Below, piece by piece: positions 46,721 through 54,900 of a stretch of 64,000 bases of DNA (positions within the stretch are counted from its first letter, which is position 1; each line of letters starts with the position of its first letter). Under the pieces are notes generated by a model that saw only the letters and a list, made by a program, of their open reading frames with translations, searched no databases and was not told where the DNA came from. The stretch comes from Cryobacterium aureum (GTDB lineage Bacteria > Actinomycetota > Actinomycetes > Actinomycetales > Microbacteriaceae), in assembly GCF_002954245.1 (NCBI RefSeq), contig NZ_PPTG01000048.1, positions 248,001-312,000 on the forward strand, given 5' to 3'. A program made the position numbers and the translations under genes.

Positions 46721-48471
46721 ATGAGCAGAGATATGAGGTCTGGGCACCTGACGCGCAGACAGTGCAGTTGATGTTGGGCCCGCGACGGCTGGAGATGGCG
46801 GCGCGGGATGACGGCTGGTGGGAACTTCCGGCATCCGCTTTATCAGTCGTGCCCGGCGAGGTCGACTACGGGTTCGTCGTCGACGGGAGCGGGCCGTTTG
46901 CCGACCCGAGGTCACGTCGTCAGCCCACCGGTGTACACGGGCTGTCGCGCAGTTTCGACGCCGCGGCCCACGTCTGGCAGGACGCCGCCTGGACGGGGCG
47001 GCAGCTTGCCGGTGCCATCATCTACGAGCTGCACCTCGGAACGTTCACTCCAGAGGGCACCCTCGAAGCAGCCGCCGGTCGGCTCGATCACCTGCAATCG
47101 ATCGGCGTCGACTTTATCGAGCTGTTGCCGGTGAACGCGTTCAACGGCACCCACAACTGGGGCTATGACGGTGTGCTCTGGTACGCCGTACACGAGGGCT
47201 ATGGCGGTCCGGCCGCGTACCAGAACTTTGTCGATGCCTGCCACCAGCGCGGGATCGGGGTCATTCAGGATGTCGTCTACAACCACCTCGGGCCGAGCGG
47301 CAACTACCTGCCCCAGTTCGGGCCGTATCTGAGCGAGGCGGCCGGCAACACCTGGGGCTCCTCCCTCAACCTCGACGGGCCGCACTCCGACCCGGTGCGT
47401 CGCTATATTCTTGACAACGCTTTGATGTGGCTCGGCGACTACCATGTCGACGGATTACGCCTCGATGCGGTGCATGCCCTGCGCGACAGCAGCGCAACCC
47501 ACCTGCTCGAGCAGCTCGCCGGTGAGGTCGCAGCGCTCAGCGCCGAAACCGGCCGGCCGCGCACGCTGATCGCCGAATCCGATCTCAACGACCCCCGCCT
47601 CGTGACGCCGCGCGAGGCCAACGGCTACGGCCTCGACGCCCAGTGGAGCGACGACTTTCACCACGCCGTGCACGTTGCCCTGACCGGAGAAATCACCGGC
47701 TACTACGCCGATTTCGAACCCCTCAACGCTCTCGCCAAGGTGCTCACCCACGGGTTTTTCCACGACGGTACCTACTCGAGCTTTCGGGAGCGCACCCACG
47801 GCCGCCGCATCGACCGGGAACGGATGCCCACCTGGCGGCTGGTCGTCGCCTCCCAGAACCACGACCAGATCGGCAACCGGGCGGTCGGCGACCGACTCAG
47901 CGCCCAATTGGATGTGGGCCAGCTGGCCATTGCCGCGGCGCTGACCCTGCTCGGCCCGTACACGCCGATGCTGTTCATGGGGGAGGAGTGGGGCGCGACG
48001 ACGCCCTGGCAGTTCTTCACGTCGCACCCGGAACCAGAGCTCGGCACCGCCACGGCCACCGGACGTATCAGCGAGTTCGCCCGGATGGGCTGGGATCCGG
48101 CGATCGTTCCCGACCCGCAGGACCCGGCCACGTTCGAGCGTTCCAAACTTAATTGGCACGAATCGGGCGAGGCCAAGCATGCGAGACTGCTCGCTTTTTA
48201 TCGTGACCTGGCGGCGCTTCGCCGTTCGCACCCCGACTTCACGGATCCTCGGTTCGACCAGGTTGCCGTGTCGTTCGACGCTGCCGAGAGCTGGTTGCGC
48301 CTGCACCGCGGTAGCAGCAAGATTTTGATCAACCTCGGTGAAGGGCCGGTGCGCGTACCGGCTGGCGGGGGCGAGGTCGTGCTGTCCTTCGCTACTGGTC
48401 CCGATGCCGTGCAGGGCCGCCTGCCGAACGCCCTGCAATTGGCCCCGCACTCCGTCGTCGTGCTGGCCTGA
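46717..48471 (+). CDS. treZ: Malto-oligosyltrehalose trehalohydrolase
   Basis: A 584-residue GH13 enzyme that releases trehalose from the TreY product. Active-site motifs are [12 protein letters not shown] (about residues 245-256), LIAESDLND and [13 protein letters not shown]. An N-terminal CBM48-like strand region ([13 protein letters not shown]) precedes the barrel. It completes the glycogen-to-trehalose route in this operon. Confidence 0.95.
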   Translation: MNEQRYEVWAPDAQTVQLMLGPRRLEMAARDDGWWELPASALSVVPGEVDYGFVVDGSGPFADPRSRRQPTGVHGLSRSFDAAAHVWQDAAWTGRQLAGAIIYELHLGTFTPEGTLEAAAGRLDHLQSIGVDFIELLPVNAFNGTHNWGYDGVLWYAVHEGYGGPAAYQNFVDACHQRGIGVIQDVVYNHLGPSGNYLPQFGPYLSEAAGNTWGSSLNLDGPHSDPVRRYILDNALMWLGDYHVDGLRLDAVHALRDSSATHLLEQLAGEVAALSAETGRPRTLIAESDLNDPRLVTPREANGYGLDAQWSDDFHHAVHVALTGEITGYYADFEPLNALAKVLTHGFFHDGTYSSFRERTHGRRIDRERMPTWRLVVASQNHDQIGNRAVGDRLSAQLDVGQLAIAAALTLLGPYTPMLFMGEEWGATTPWQFFTSHPEPELGTATATGRISEFARMGWDPAIVPDPQDPATFERSKLNWHESGEAKHARLLAFYRDLAALRRSHPDFTDPRFDQVAVSFDAAESWLRLHRGSSKILINLGEGPVRVPAGGGEVVLSFATGPDAVQGRLPNALQLAPHSVVVLA

Positions 48472-48547
48472 GCGGCACCGACGACGGAGCGGGTCTGGCA
48501 AGATGGGGCTGCTGACTTCGTTACAGCAGACTTGATGAGGACCACGC

Positions 48548-49075
48548 ATGGGATCGTTTTTGGCACCGACGACGGCAGCGGCTCTCGAGCGGCTGCTGAC
48601 GCTCCACACGGATGCCGTCGGCTCGCCGCTGGACCGGCTGCGCGCCATCCGCTCTCTGCAGGCCGCTCTCGATCACGACCCGGCCGCCCTGACCGCGGTT
48701 CGCGGGGCCCTCGCCGCCGACTCCTCCTGGGAACAGATCGCCGACGCGACCGGGCTGAAGCCTGCGGCGGCCAAATGGCGCTGGGGCGGAACCGACGGAG
48801 AAATTCGCGAGCGGCTTGAAGCTGGCCGCAAACGATCGGTGCGGCCGAGCAGCGTACCGACCGACCTCCCCGGTCTATCGGTCGCCGAGGCGGCGGCCGA
48901 ACGCGGGGTCAGTGCCCAGGCCATCTACCTGCAGGTGCATCGCGGCACCCTGGTCAGCCGCACGGTGACCCTGCCCGACGGCCGCAGCTACAAGCGAGTT
49001 TTTCCCGCCGGCACGTCCGACCCCGATTCCAGCCCCGATCCAACCCCTGACCTCAACGGAGACGTCCCACAATGA
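48548..49075 (+). CDS. HTH-like hypothetical protein between treZ and a crotonase
   Basis: A 175-residue protein. Residues 58-80 look like a helix-turn-helix (DSSWEQIADATGLKPAAAKWRWGG) and residues 105-125 like a second one or a MerR-type helix pair (LSVAEAAAERGVSAQAIY), with a final strand pair TVTLPDGRSYKRVFP. The ends are Asp/Pro-rich. It may be a DNA-binding protein. The last codons overlap the crotonase start by 4 nt, so the pair is co-translated. No other family evidence. Confidence 0.65.
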   Translation: MGSFLAPTTAAALERLLTLHTDAVGSPLDRLRAIRSLQAALDHDPAALTAVRGALAADSSWEQIADATGLKPAAAKWRWGGTDGEIRERLEAGRKRSVRPSSVPTDLPGLSVAEAAAERGVSAQAIYLQVHRGTLVSRTVTLPDGRSYKRVFPAGTSDPDSSPDPTPDLNGDVPQ

Positions 49076-49815
49076 CCACCCCCACCACCCTCACTATTGA
49101 ACGCCGCGCCGACCGGGTGCACGTCGAGCTCAACCGCCCCGGCGTGCGCAACGCCATCGACCAGACCATGATCGACGAGCTGCACGCGGTCTGCGCCGAA
49201 CTCGAGCAGCAACCGCGCATCCTGATACTGAGTGGCGCGAATGGTGTCTTCGCCTCGGGCGCCGACATCGCCCAGCTGCGGGAGCGCCGCCGCGACGACG
49301 CACTCCTCGGCATCAACTCCGGGCTGTTCTCCCGCATCGCGAAGCTTCCGATGCCGGTGATCGCCGCAATCGACGGCTGGGCGCTCGGCGGCGGTGCCGA
49401 ACTCGCCTACGCGGCCGACTTTCGGATCGCGTCGACGAGCGCCAGGCTCGGCAACCCCGAGACGGCGCTTGGCATCCTGCCGGCCGCCGGCGCGCTCTGG
49501 CGCTTGGCCGAGCTGGTTGGGGAGCCGGTGGCCAAGGAAATCATCCTGGCCGGGCGCATCCTCGGCGCAGCGGAGTGCCTCGCCGTGCACCTGGTCACCG
49601 AGGTGCACGACCCCGACGACCTGCTGGCAGCCGCGCACGCGCTGGCCGACCGGATTGCGGCGCAGGACCCGCTCGCGACCCGTCTGGCCAAGGAAGTGTT
49701 CCACGCTCCCCGCGCGGCACATCCGCTCGTCGATAACACGGCCCAGTCCATACTGTTCGAGTCGGAGGCCAAATTCACCCGAATGGATGCCTTCCTCGCC
49801 CGTCGCAAGCGCTAG
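49072..49815 (+). CDS. Enoyl-CoA hydratase/isomerase family protein
   Basis: A 247-residue crotonase-fold enzyme. The oxyanion-hole region GVFASGADIAQL, the GWALGGGAELAYAADFRIAS segment and the acidic NPETALGILPAAG match the family. Glu is present at both usual catalytic positions (GGGAELA and NPETALG), consistent with hydratase activity. The substrate is unknown. It converges with the HNH gene, with just 4 bp between the stops. Confidence 0.88.
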   Translation: MTTPTTLTIERRADRVHVELNRPGVRNAIDQTMIDELHAVCAELEQQPRILILSGANGVFASGADIAQLRERRRDDALLGINSGLFSRIAKLPMPVIAAIDGWALGGGAELAYAADFRIASTSARLGNPETALGILPAAGALWRLAELVGEPVAKEIILAGRILGAAECLAVHLVTEVHDPDDLLAAAHALADRIAAQDPLATRLAKEVFHAPRAAHPLVDNTAQSILFESEAKFTRMDAFLARRKR

Positions 49816-49819
49816 CGCT

Positions 49820-51715
49820 TCAGTTTCGCCGTTCTTCGGCGGATCTGTATTCACGACGTGGTGTCAGCGCCATGGGGAGGTAGTCGTCGTGCGGGTGACC
49901 CGGTGTCGGGTCGTTCCCGTCTCGTTGGTCGAGCTGGTGGAGACCGCCATCCCGTGGCGGGTGGCTGTCTGCGGTGCCGGGTCTGGGGGTCGTCGGTAGA
50001 AGCTCGTCGAGCCGGAGGTGTTCAGTCATGAGCGGGTTCTTGCTGGGTAGGGCGATCATTGTTTGTTCGGGGTTGATTTCGATCGGGGGTTGCAGCCAAT
50101 ACTGGCCGTCGCACAGGTGGATCGTCCAGTGTCGGTTGTGTAGCAGCAGGTGATGGTGTGCACAGAGTGATATGGCGAAGTCGATGTTGGAAAGCCCCAG
50201 ATCAGCCCAATTTTTGATGTGGTGTGCTTCTGTCCAGGATGGTGGTTGGTTGCAGCTGGGCCAGCGGCATCCGCCGTCGCGCGCGGCGAGTGCTCGGCGT
50301 TGCTGACGGTTGAAGAGTCGTTCGGCTCGTCCGACGTTGAGGGGTTGCCCGGACTGACTGAACAGGATTCCGAGGTATTCGGTGTCGCAGAGGTGCCGGT
50401 CGATTGTTTCTGTCGATATCGGAGCGGGGTTGCCCTCGAGGTAGCCGAACGTTGAGGTGGTGCTTCGGGTCCCCGAAGTGACGCTCTTCGTCGTGACGCT
50501 CTCCGTGGGGCCAGTGTGGGGTGCCGGGCCAGCCGCAGGTGCCGGGCCAGTCTCGGGGGTGGGGCTGGCTGTTGGTACTGGTGTTGGGTCGGGGATGGTG
50601 GTGGGGCGGTCGTGTTCGGTGATGATGATTTGCACGACTGGGCGGTGTCCGCCGAACATGGTGTTCGGGTCGGCGTCGGCGCCGAGCTTGAGCAGTTGGG
50701 TGAAGGAGTCAGCGGCGATTTGGTCGAGGGTGCGCGGGTCGTCTTTGACGTGTTGCGCCCAGGCGGCGCGTGTCGGGTCGACGAACCGCACGCCGGCGCG
50801 CCGCGGGCTGGTCAGGGCGTCGTAGGTTGCCATCCACGTTTCGCTCTGCTCGGGTGCCATCAGGGCGTGCAGGGTGACCATGCCGTCGGCCCGCCGCCAG
50901 AGCGACCAGGTCGTGTCATCGCGGGCCTGCTTCTCTCTGGCCTGGATGCCCGCCGTGTCGAGGTCGTCGCGCAACCGCCGAGCCCGCTTATACGCCTGCT
51001 CGGTATTCAGGCCCGGCACCTCCACCAGCAACACTCGCAGAGCGGCGGCGAGTTTCTCGGCGGTGATGGCCTGATCCAGTGTGCCCAGGCCCCGTAGCAG
51101 GGCGTCCCCGACGCCCGGTGAGAATGTGCCGGCGGTGACAGCGTGGAGGATTGGTGCCTGCCATGGCACCACCACCGATTCCACGGTCACCACGGGCAGT
51201 ACCGGGCGGGGCGCGGCCACGGGCAGTGGCGGCAGATCGGGGTGCAGCGCCGCCCACGCCGCGGCGCGCTCCGCCTGGCGAACGGCGTCCAGCTTGGCGG
51301 CGCGTTCGGCTTCCGCGAGGGCGTCGGCGGTCGCCTGCGCGAGCCGCTCAGCCTCCCGAGCGGCTTCGACGGCCCGTCGTTTCGCGGTTTCGGTTTCGTT
51401 CATGAGGACGCCGACGGCCAGCAGTCGGCCGGCCTCCATGCGGCTGAGTCCGGTGGCGTCTTGCACCATCAGTGTCGGGTTGCCAAACCCGTGCCGCGCG
51501 GCCAGGCCGGACTGACCCAGCTCGGGCCGGGACCGGTGCGCGATCGTGCCGGCCAGGAAGGCCGCCGCCGTGTTGGTCAGTCGCAGCAGGTCGGCGATCG
51601 GGCCGCGAGCCGCGAGCACCTGGGCATCGGTCAGGGTGCTGAACTGAGCGCTGGAACCACCGAGCGCGGCGACGGCCGCCGCCGCCCGGGTGAGCTCCAT
51701 CGCTAGGTTATTCAT
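49820..51715 (-). CDS. DUF222 domain HNH endonuclease (13E12 repeat family)
   Basis: A 631-residue protein. The DUF222 domain fills the N-terminal part up to about residue 380, with an Ala/Glu/Arg coiled-coil-like segment at residues 100-150, and a Pro/Thr-rich linker (PTASPTPETGPAPAAGP) leads to the HNH nuclease near residues 470-520: ARDGGCRWPSCNQPPSWTEAHHIKNWADLGLSNIDFAISLCAHHHLLLHNRHW. The His-His, Asn and His of the nuclease motif are there. Members are numerous and variable in actinobacteria and may be mobile; their role is unclear. The upstream 120 bp are noticeably AT-rich. Confidence 0.88.
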   Translation of the reverse strand: MNNLAMELTRAAAAVAALGGSSAQFSTLTDAQVLAARGPIADLLRLTNTAAAFLAGTIAHRSRPELGQSGLAARHGFGNPTLMVQDATGLSRMEAGRLLAVGVLMNETETAKRRAVEAAREAERLAQATADALAEAERAAKLDAVRQAERAAAWAALHPDLPPLPVAAPRPVLPVVTVESVVVPWQAPILHAVTAGTFSPGVGDALLRGLGTLDQAITAEKLAAALRVLLVEVPGLNTEQAYKRARRLRDDLDTAGIQAREKQARDDTTWSLWRRADGMVTLHALMAPEQSETWMATYDALTSPRRAGVRFVDPTRAAWAQHVKDDPRTLDQIAADSFTQLLKLGADADPNTMFGGHRPVVQIIITEHDRPTTIPDPTPVPTASPTPETGPAPAAGPAPHTGPTESVTTKSVTSGTRSTTSTFGYLEGNPAPISTETIDRHLCDTEYLGILFSQSGQPLNVGRAERLFNRQQRRALAARDGGCRWPSCNQPPSWTEAHHIKNWADLGLSNIDFAISLCAHHHLLLHNRHWTIHLCDGQYWLQPPIEINPEQTMIALPSKNPLMTEHLRLDELLPTTPRPGTADSHPPRDGGLHQLDQRDGNDPTPGHPHDDYLPMALTPRREYRSAEERRN

Positions 51716-52000
51716 GATTCAACTCAACACCCGACCACCGACATTCCCGAGGAAAAATCACGCATAAATGCCCTAAATCGACCGAATCCGGTAAAGAAAA
51801 CCCAAAAAAATTGTTTTGAACGCCATCAGATCCCGGGCGAGGGCCGTGGGAGGTGCCGCCGATGCGGGGCGCGGCGCTGGTCAGGGTGATTCTTGGCTGC
51901 GCCGAATCATATTCCTGAATTCGTCACGGGGAAAGCCTGTGCTTGGATGGAAGGAGTGCGAAAGCGGACTGGTCTGCCCGCACTCGATCGGGGGGATCTC

Positions 52001-52996
52001 ATGACGATGGTGAACAGTTCGGCGCCAACCCGCACGCGGGATATCGCTGCAGCGCTGACTCTGTGGCTGCCTTTCGTGGCGGTCGTCGTCACCTGGCTGC
52101 TGTGGATCAATCGCCTGCCGGGCGCACTGCCACGGCAGTGGGGGCGCGACGGCGCGGTGAGCTCGACGATGCCCACCTGGGGAATGGCCGTGGTTGCCGT
52201 CGTAGTGAGCCTGGGAGCTGCCATTCTGGCCACCTACTGGCTCCGCGAGCGGGGTGCGCCTAATCGCCGCCAGGTCTATCTCGGGCTCGGTCTCGCCGCG
52301 GGGCTGTCGTCGTGCCTGTGGCTGACGACGGCCGGCATCACCGTTGCCGCCGGCGCCGCGGAACCGAAAATGGGCGCGTGGATACTGCTGACCTTCGCCG
52401 CCTGCGGGTATGGTCTGCTGCCGTTTCTGATCGCCCAGAAGTGGGTGGCCCCGGCGACCGTACCGGAACTCCCGGAGACGACCGCCGAGACAACGACCGC
52501 CGATCCCGCTGCCACCTGGACCGCGGTCGTGACGAGCCCGGTCATGGCTGCGATCGGCGGCCTCATTGTGCTGGGTGGGGCCATCGGAATCGTGGCTCAG
52601 CTGCGCGATGACGAGCTGGCGTCCGCGGCTGCGGCCAGCGTCATGGCGGCCGCGATCGTCGTTCTCATCCTCCTGGTCACGCTGCTCTTCGTGCAGGTGC
52701 GGGTGAGCGTGGACCAACGCGGGCTGCGCGTCGTGTCCCGGTTGCTGGGCATCCGCTTGAAGCAGGTGCCGCTCGACCAGGTGGAGTCGGCGTTCGCCGA
52801 CACCGTGAGCCCGCTGCACTCCGGCGGCTGGGGATACCGACTGACCGGCGGACGCTCGGCCGTGGTCATGCGTAATGGGCCGGCCCTCGTGGTGAATCTG
52901 CGGCGCGGCAACCAGTTTGCCGTGACCGTGGATCACCCGCAGGCGGCGGCAGCCCTGTTGAACGCACTGAGTGCAGCGAACCCGATGGCGCACTAG
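52001..52996 (+). CDS. DUF1648 domain membrane protein
   Basis: A 331-residue protein. The N-terminal DUF1648-type motif is in NRLPGALPRQWGRDG, between helix 1 and helix 2; about six more hydrophobic segments follow. The last 80 residues (VRVSVDQRGLRVVSRLLGIRLKQVPLDQVESAFAD) are an extracellular or cytosolic beta-rich domain similar to bacterial PH-type domains. ATG 52001 has GGGGGAT in front; the frame is open from 51893 but the added residues are unlike a membrane protein N-terminus. The gap 51716-52000 holds an AT-rich stretch but no supported gene. Confidence 0.75.
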   Translation: MTMVNSSAPTRTRDIAAALTLWLPFVAVVVTWLLWINRLPGALPRQWGRDGAVSSTMPTWGMAVVAVVVSLGAAILATYWLRERGAPNRRQVYLGLGLAAGLSSCLWLTTAGITVAAGAAEPKMGAWILLTFAACGYGLLPFLIAQKWVAPATVPELPETTAETTTADPAATWTAVVTSPVMAAIGGLIVLGGAIGIVAQLRDDELASAAAASVMAAAIVVLILLVTLLFVQVRVSVDQRGLRVVSRLLGIRLKQVPLDQVESAFADTVSPLHSGGWGYRLTGGRSAVVMRNGPALVVNLRRGNQFAVTVDHPQAAAALLNALSAANPMAH

Positions 52997-53043
52997 CGCC
53001 CGGGCCCACCTTCTGGCCCGGGGCCCAGTTTCTAACCTGGGCC
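52997..53043. terminator. Paired hairpins between convergent genes
   Basis: Two stems lie side by side: CGGGCC 53001-53006 with GGCCCG 53015-53020, and GGCCCAG 53022-53028 with CTGGGCC 53037-53043. They occupy the gap between the convergent DUF1648 and DUF2079 genes. T-tracts are short (TTCT, TTTCT), so a bidirectional stop is likely but not proven. Confidence 0.55.
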
Positions 53044-54471
53044 TGTGGACGGGGCCCGGGCCCCGTCCACAATGCCGGGGGTCGCGGAGGTCAGGCGGGC
53101 CACCTCGTAGCCGCCGGCGGAATAGATGGTCGTGAACCTGGCGTCGGGGTGCAGCGCCTCACCCACCAGCTGCGCCGACGTCCACTCGGTGGGCAGACCT
53201 CCGGCCGCAAGGTCGATCACGAGATAGTCCGGCAGCGGATTTTTGTTGCCGAGCCAGTAGACATCCGCTCGTTCCACGAGATAGTTCATCAGCCCAATGT
53301 CTGATTCGACCAGCGCGCCGTCGGGCACAACCCGCAGGGCGGCGGTTGCAGCGGCGGCGCGATGGGTCGAAAAATGGGCCGGGACGTCCGTCAGTTTGAA
53401 CAGCGGCAGCGTCGTGGACAGAACCAGACCAGCCACAATCGAAACGGATGCCGCCCGCCGCGCGTATCCGCGCAACCAGCGCCGCACGCTACCGCGAGCG
53501 AGCACGATGCCGTCGAGCGCGGCGGCGAACAGAATGGGCATCAGTACGGCGCTGTACTGCCAGGTCGGGCCCCAATAACCCGCATTCTCCGACAGGAACC
53601 GCCAACCCAGAGTGGGCAGCAGCACGAGTGCCAGCGGCGACCGCACCACGATGAGTCCGCCCGCCACAATGAGCAGAAGCAGGGTCACGCCCTTCTGCGG
53701 CTGAACTAGTGCGGCCGGGTCCTGCAGAATACCGAGCAGGTCGATGCTGCTCGAATAGGCCCAGGCTCCGTTCGGGTTGAGCAGCGGCAGAATAACCAGA
53801 CTGGCCAGGGCGAACCAGCCCACGCCCCAGACAGCCAGCCAAACGCCGAGCGGATGCCGGCTGCGCACGGCCAGCACGATGCCCAGTGCGGCCACGGTGA
53901 GTCCGAGGTCTTCCTTCACGAACACGAGCGGCATCGCCCAGAGCAGGCAGGCCATCCACTTGCGCCCCAGAAAAGCGGTCAGCGACAGCGCCAGCAGCAA
54001 AACGGCGAAGGCAATCTCGTGGAACTGCGCCTCGACCGCGCCCTGCAGCCCCCAGCTGAACGCGAATGCCAACCCGAACAACGTGCCGGTGAGTCGGCCG
54101 AGCAGCCGAATGGCGGCGTAAGCCAGGGCTGCGGCGGCGATCCCAAACATCGCATTCTGCACCACCAGCAGGGTGAAAGCGTGCGGAAAGATCGCGAAAA
54201 CGGGTGCGAGCACCACCAGAAGCGGATGAAAGTGGTCACCGAGCAGGTTGAAACCGTCGCCCTTGATCGTCACGATGGGCGCCTCGAGCGCCGCGTACTG
54301 CCGGGCCAGCTGGGTGAAGATTCCGAGGTCCCAGGACGGAGCGGCGAAGCTTCGCCACTGCAGCGCCGAGAACACGGTGTACAGCACGGTCGTCACGATC
54401 CCGACACCGACCGGCAGCAGGAACGGCCGCAGCGCGCCTGACCGAACCAGTTCGGCGCGAAATCCACTCAT
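53032..54471 (-). CDS. DUF2079 domain membrane protein
   Basis: A 479-residue protein with 10 or more hydrophobic segments. The N-terminal WDLGIFTQLARQYAALE and the later HFHPLLVVLAPVFA are characteristic of DUF2079, a group distantly like GT-C glycosyltransferases. The C-terminal 100 residues are soluble (VVPDGALVESDIGLMNYLVERADVYWLGNKN), expected outside the membrane. ATG 54471 has TAGCGT six bases upstream, so it is probably leaderless. Confidence 0.82.
   Translation of the reverse strand: MSGFRAELVRSGALRPFLLPVGVGIVTTVLYTVFSALQWRSFAAPSWDLGIFTQLARQYAALEAPIVTIKGDGFNLLGDHFHPLLVVLAPVFAIFPHAFTLLVVQNAMFGIAAAALAYAAIRLLGRLTGTLFGLAFAFSWGLQGAVEAQFHEIAFAVLLLALSLTAFLGRKWMACLLWAMPLVFVKEDLGLTVAALGIVLAVRSRHPLGVWLAVWGVGWFALASLVILPLLNPNGAWAYSSSIDLLGILQDPAALVQPQKGVTLLLLIVAGGLIVVRSPLALVLLPTLGWRFLSENAGYWGPTWQYSAVLMPILFAAALDGIVLARGSVRRWLRGYARRAASVSIVAGLVLSTTLPLFKLTDVPAHFSTHRAAAATAALRVVPDGALVESDIGLMNYLVERADVYWLGNKNPLPDYLVIDLAAGGLPTEWTSAQLVGEALHPDARFTTIYSAGGYEVARLTSATPGIVDGARAPSTGPG
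53045..53070. repeat. 26-bp perfect palindrome in the end of the DUF2079 gene
   Basis: Half-site GTGGACGGGGCCC joined directly to its reverse complement, with no spacer. It covers the codons for residues just before the C-terminus (VDGARAPST). With the two neighbouring hairpins it makes three dyads in 70 bp. Confidence 0.9.
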
Positions 54472-54477
54472 CCAACC

Positions 54478-54483
54478 ACGCTA
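54478..54483 (-). promoter_or_regulatory. -10 box of a leaderless promoter for the DUF2079 gene
   Basis: Minus-strand TAGCGT, then GGTTGG, then ATG. The same distance appears before several other genes in the window. Confidence 0.5.
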
Positions 54484-54621
54484 ACGTACCCGTCGCGAGC
54501 CCCGCCCCAGCAGGACCTGGCCAAGATTCTGTGGCAGCGCGGGACCTTTGGCCCTGTTTGGGGGACGCGCCGCGGCGCACACTAAGAGGGTGCAGCAGCT
54601 GACGCTACCTCTGGAGATCGC

Positions 54622-54801
54622 ATGACATTGACTTGCCCGTTCTGCGGGTCAGAAGCCCGGCTCAGCCTGAATCCGGCCCACGCCGAAGGTAATTCGCTCC
54701 CGGTTTACCTACTTAAATGTTCCGGATGCGAGCACACCAGCGTGCGCGTATCTCCCGTTCGCGGCGTGCACACGTCGGATACTGTCTCAGTCCGCGCCTA
54801 A
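54622..54801 (+). CDS. Small zinc-ribbon protein
   Basis: A 59-residue protein with two CXXC knuckles, CPFCG (Cys 5 and 8) and CSGC (Cys 33 and 36), the pattern of a zinc ribbon. Between them is a hydrophobic strand (SLPVYLLK). GGAG lies 7 nt before ATG 54622 and the gene ends in TAA. It fits the 400-bp gap that otherwise has no gene and is followed by a terminator. The function is unknown; similar ribbons occur in RNA- or DNA-binding proteins. Confidence 0.75.
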   Translation: MTLTCPFCGSEARLSLNPAHAEGNSLPVYLLKCSGCEHTSVRVSPVRGVHTSDTVSVRA

Positions 54802-54852
54802 CCGGCAGCGAAGCACCACCAGCGTGCCGTGCGCCGTTGAGCGACACAGAAA

Positions 54853-54884
54853 ACACCTTCGCCTCCCTGCGACGGTGTCTTTCT
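54853..54884 (+). terminator. Terminator after the zinc-ribbon gene
   Basis: A 10-bp stem with one mismatch (54853-54862 with 54869-54878), loop CTCCCT, followed by CTTTCTT. It ends the small gene's transcript 50 nt past its stop and faces the convergent E2 gene. Confidence 0.7.
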
Positions 54885-54900
54885 TGCGTCCGGCCTGCTC

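Noticed and set aside
51816-52004. Small open frame in the gap after the HNH gene
   Set aside because: No ribosome binding site, no conserved pattern, and it runs into the start of the DUF1648 gene in another frame.
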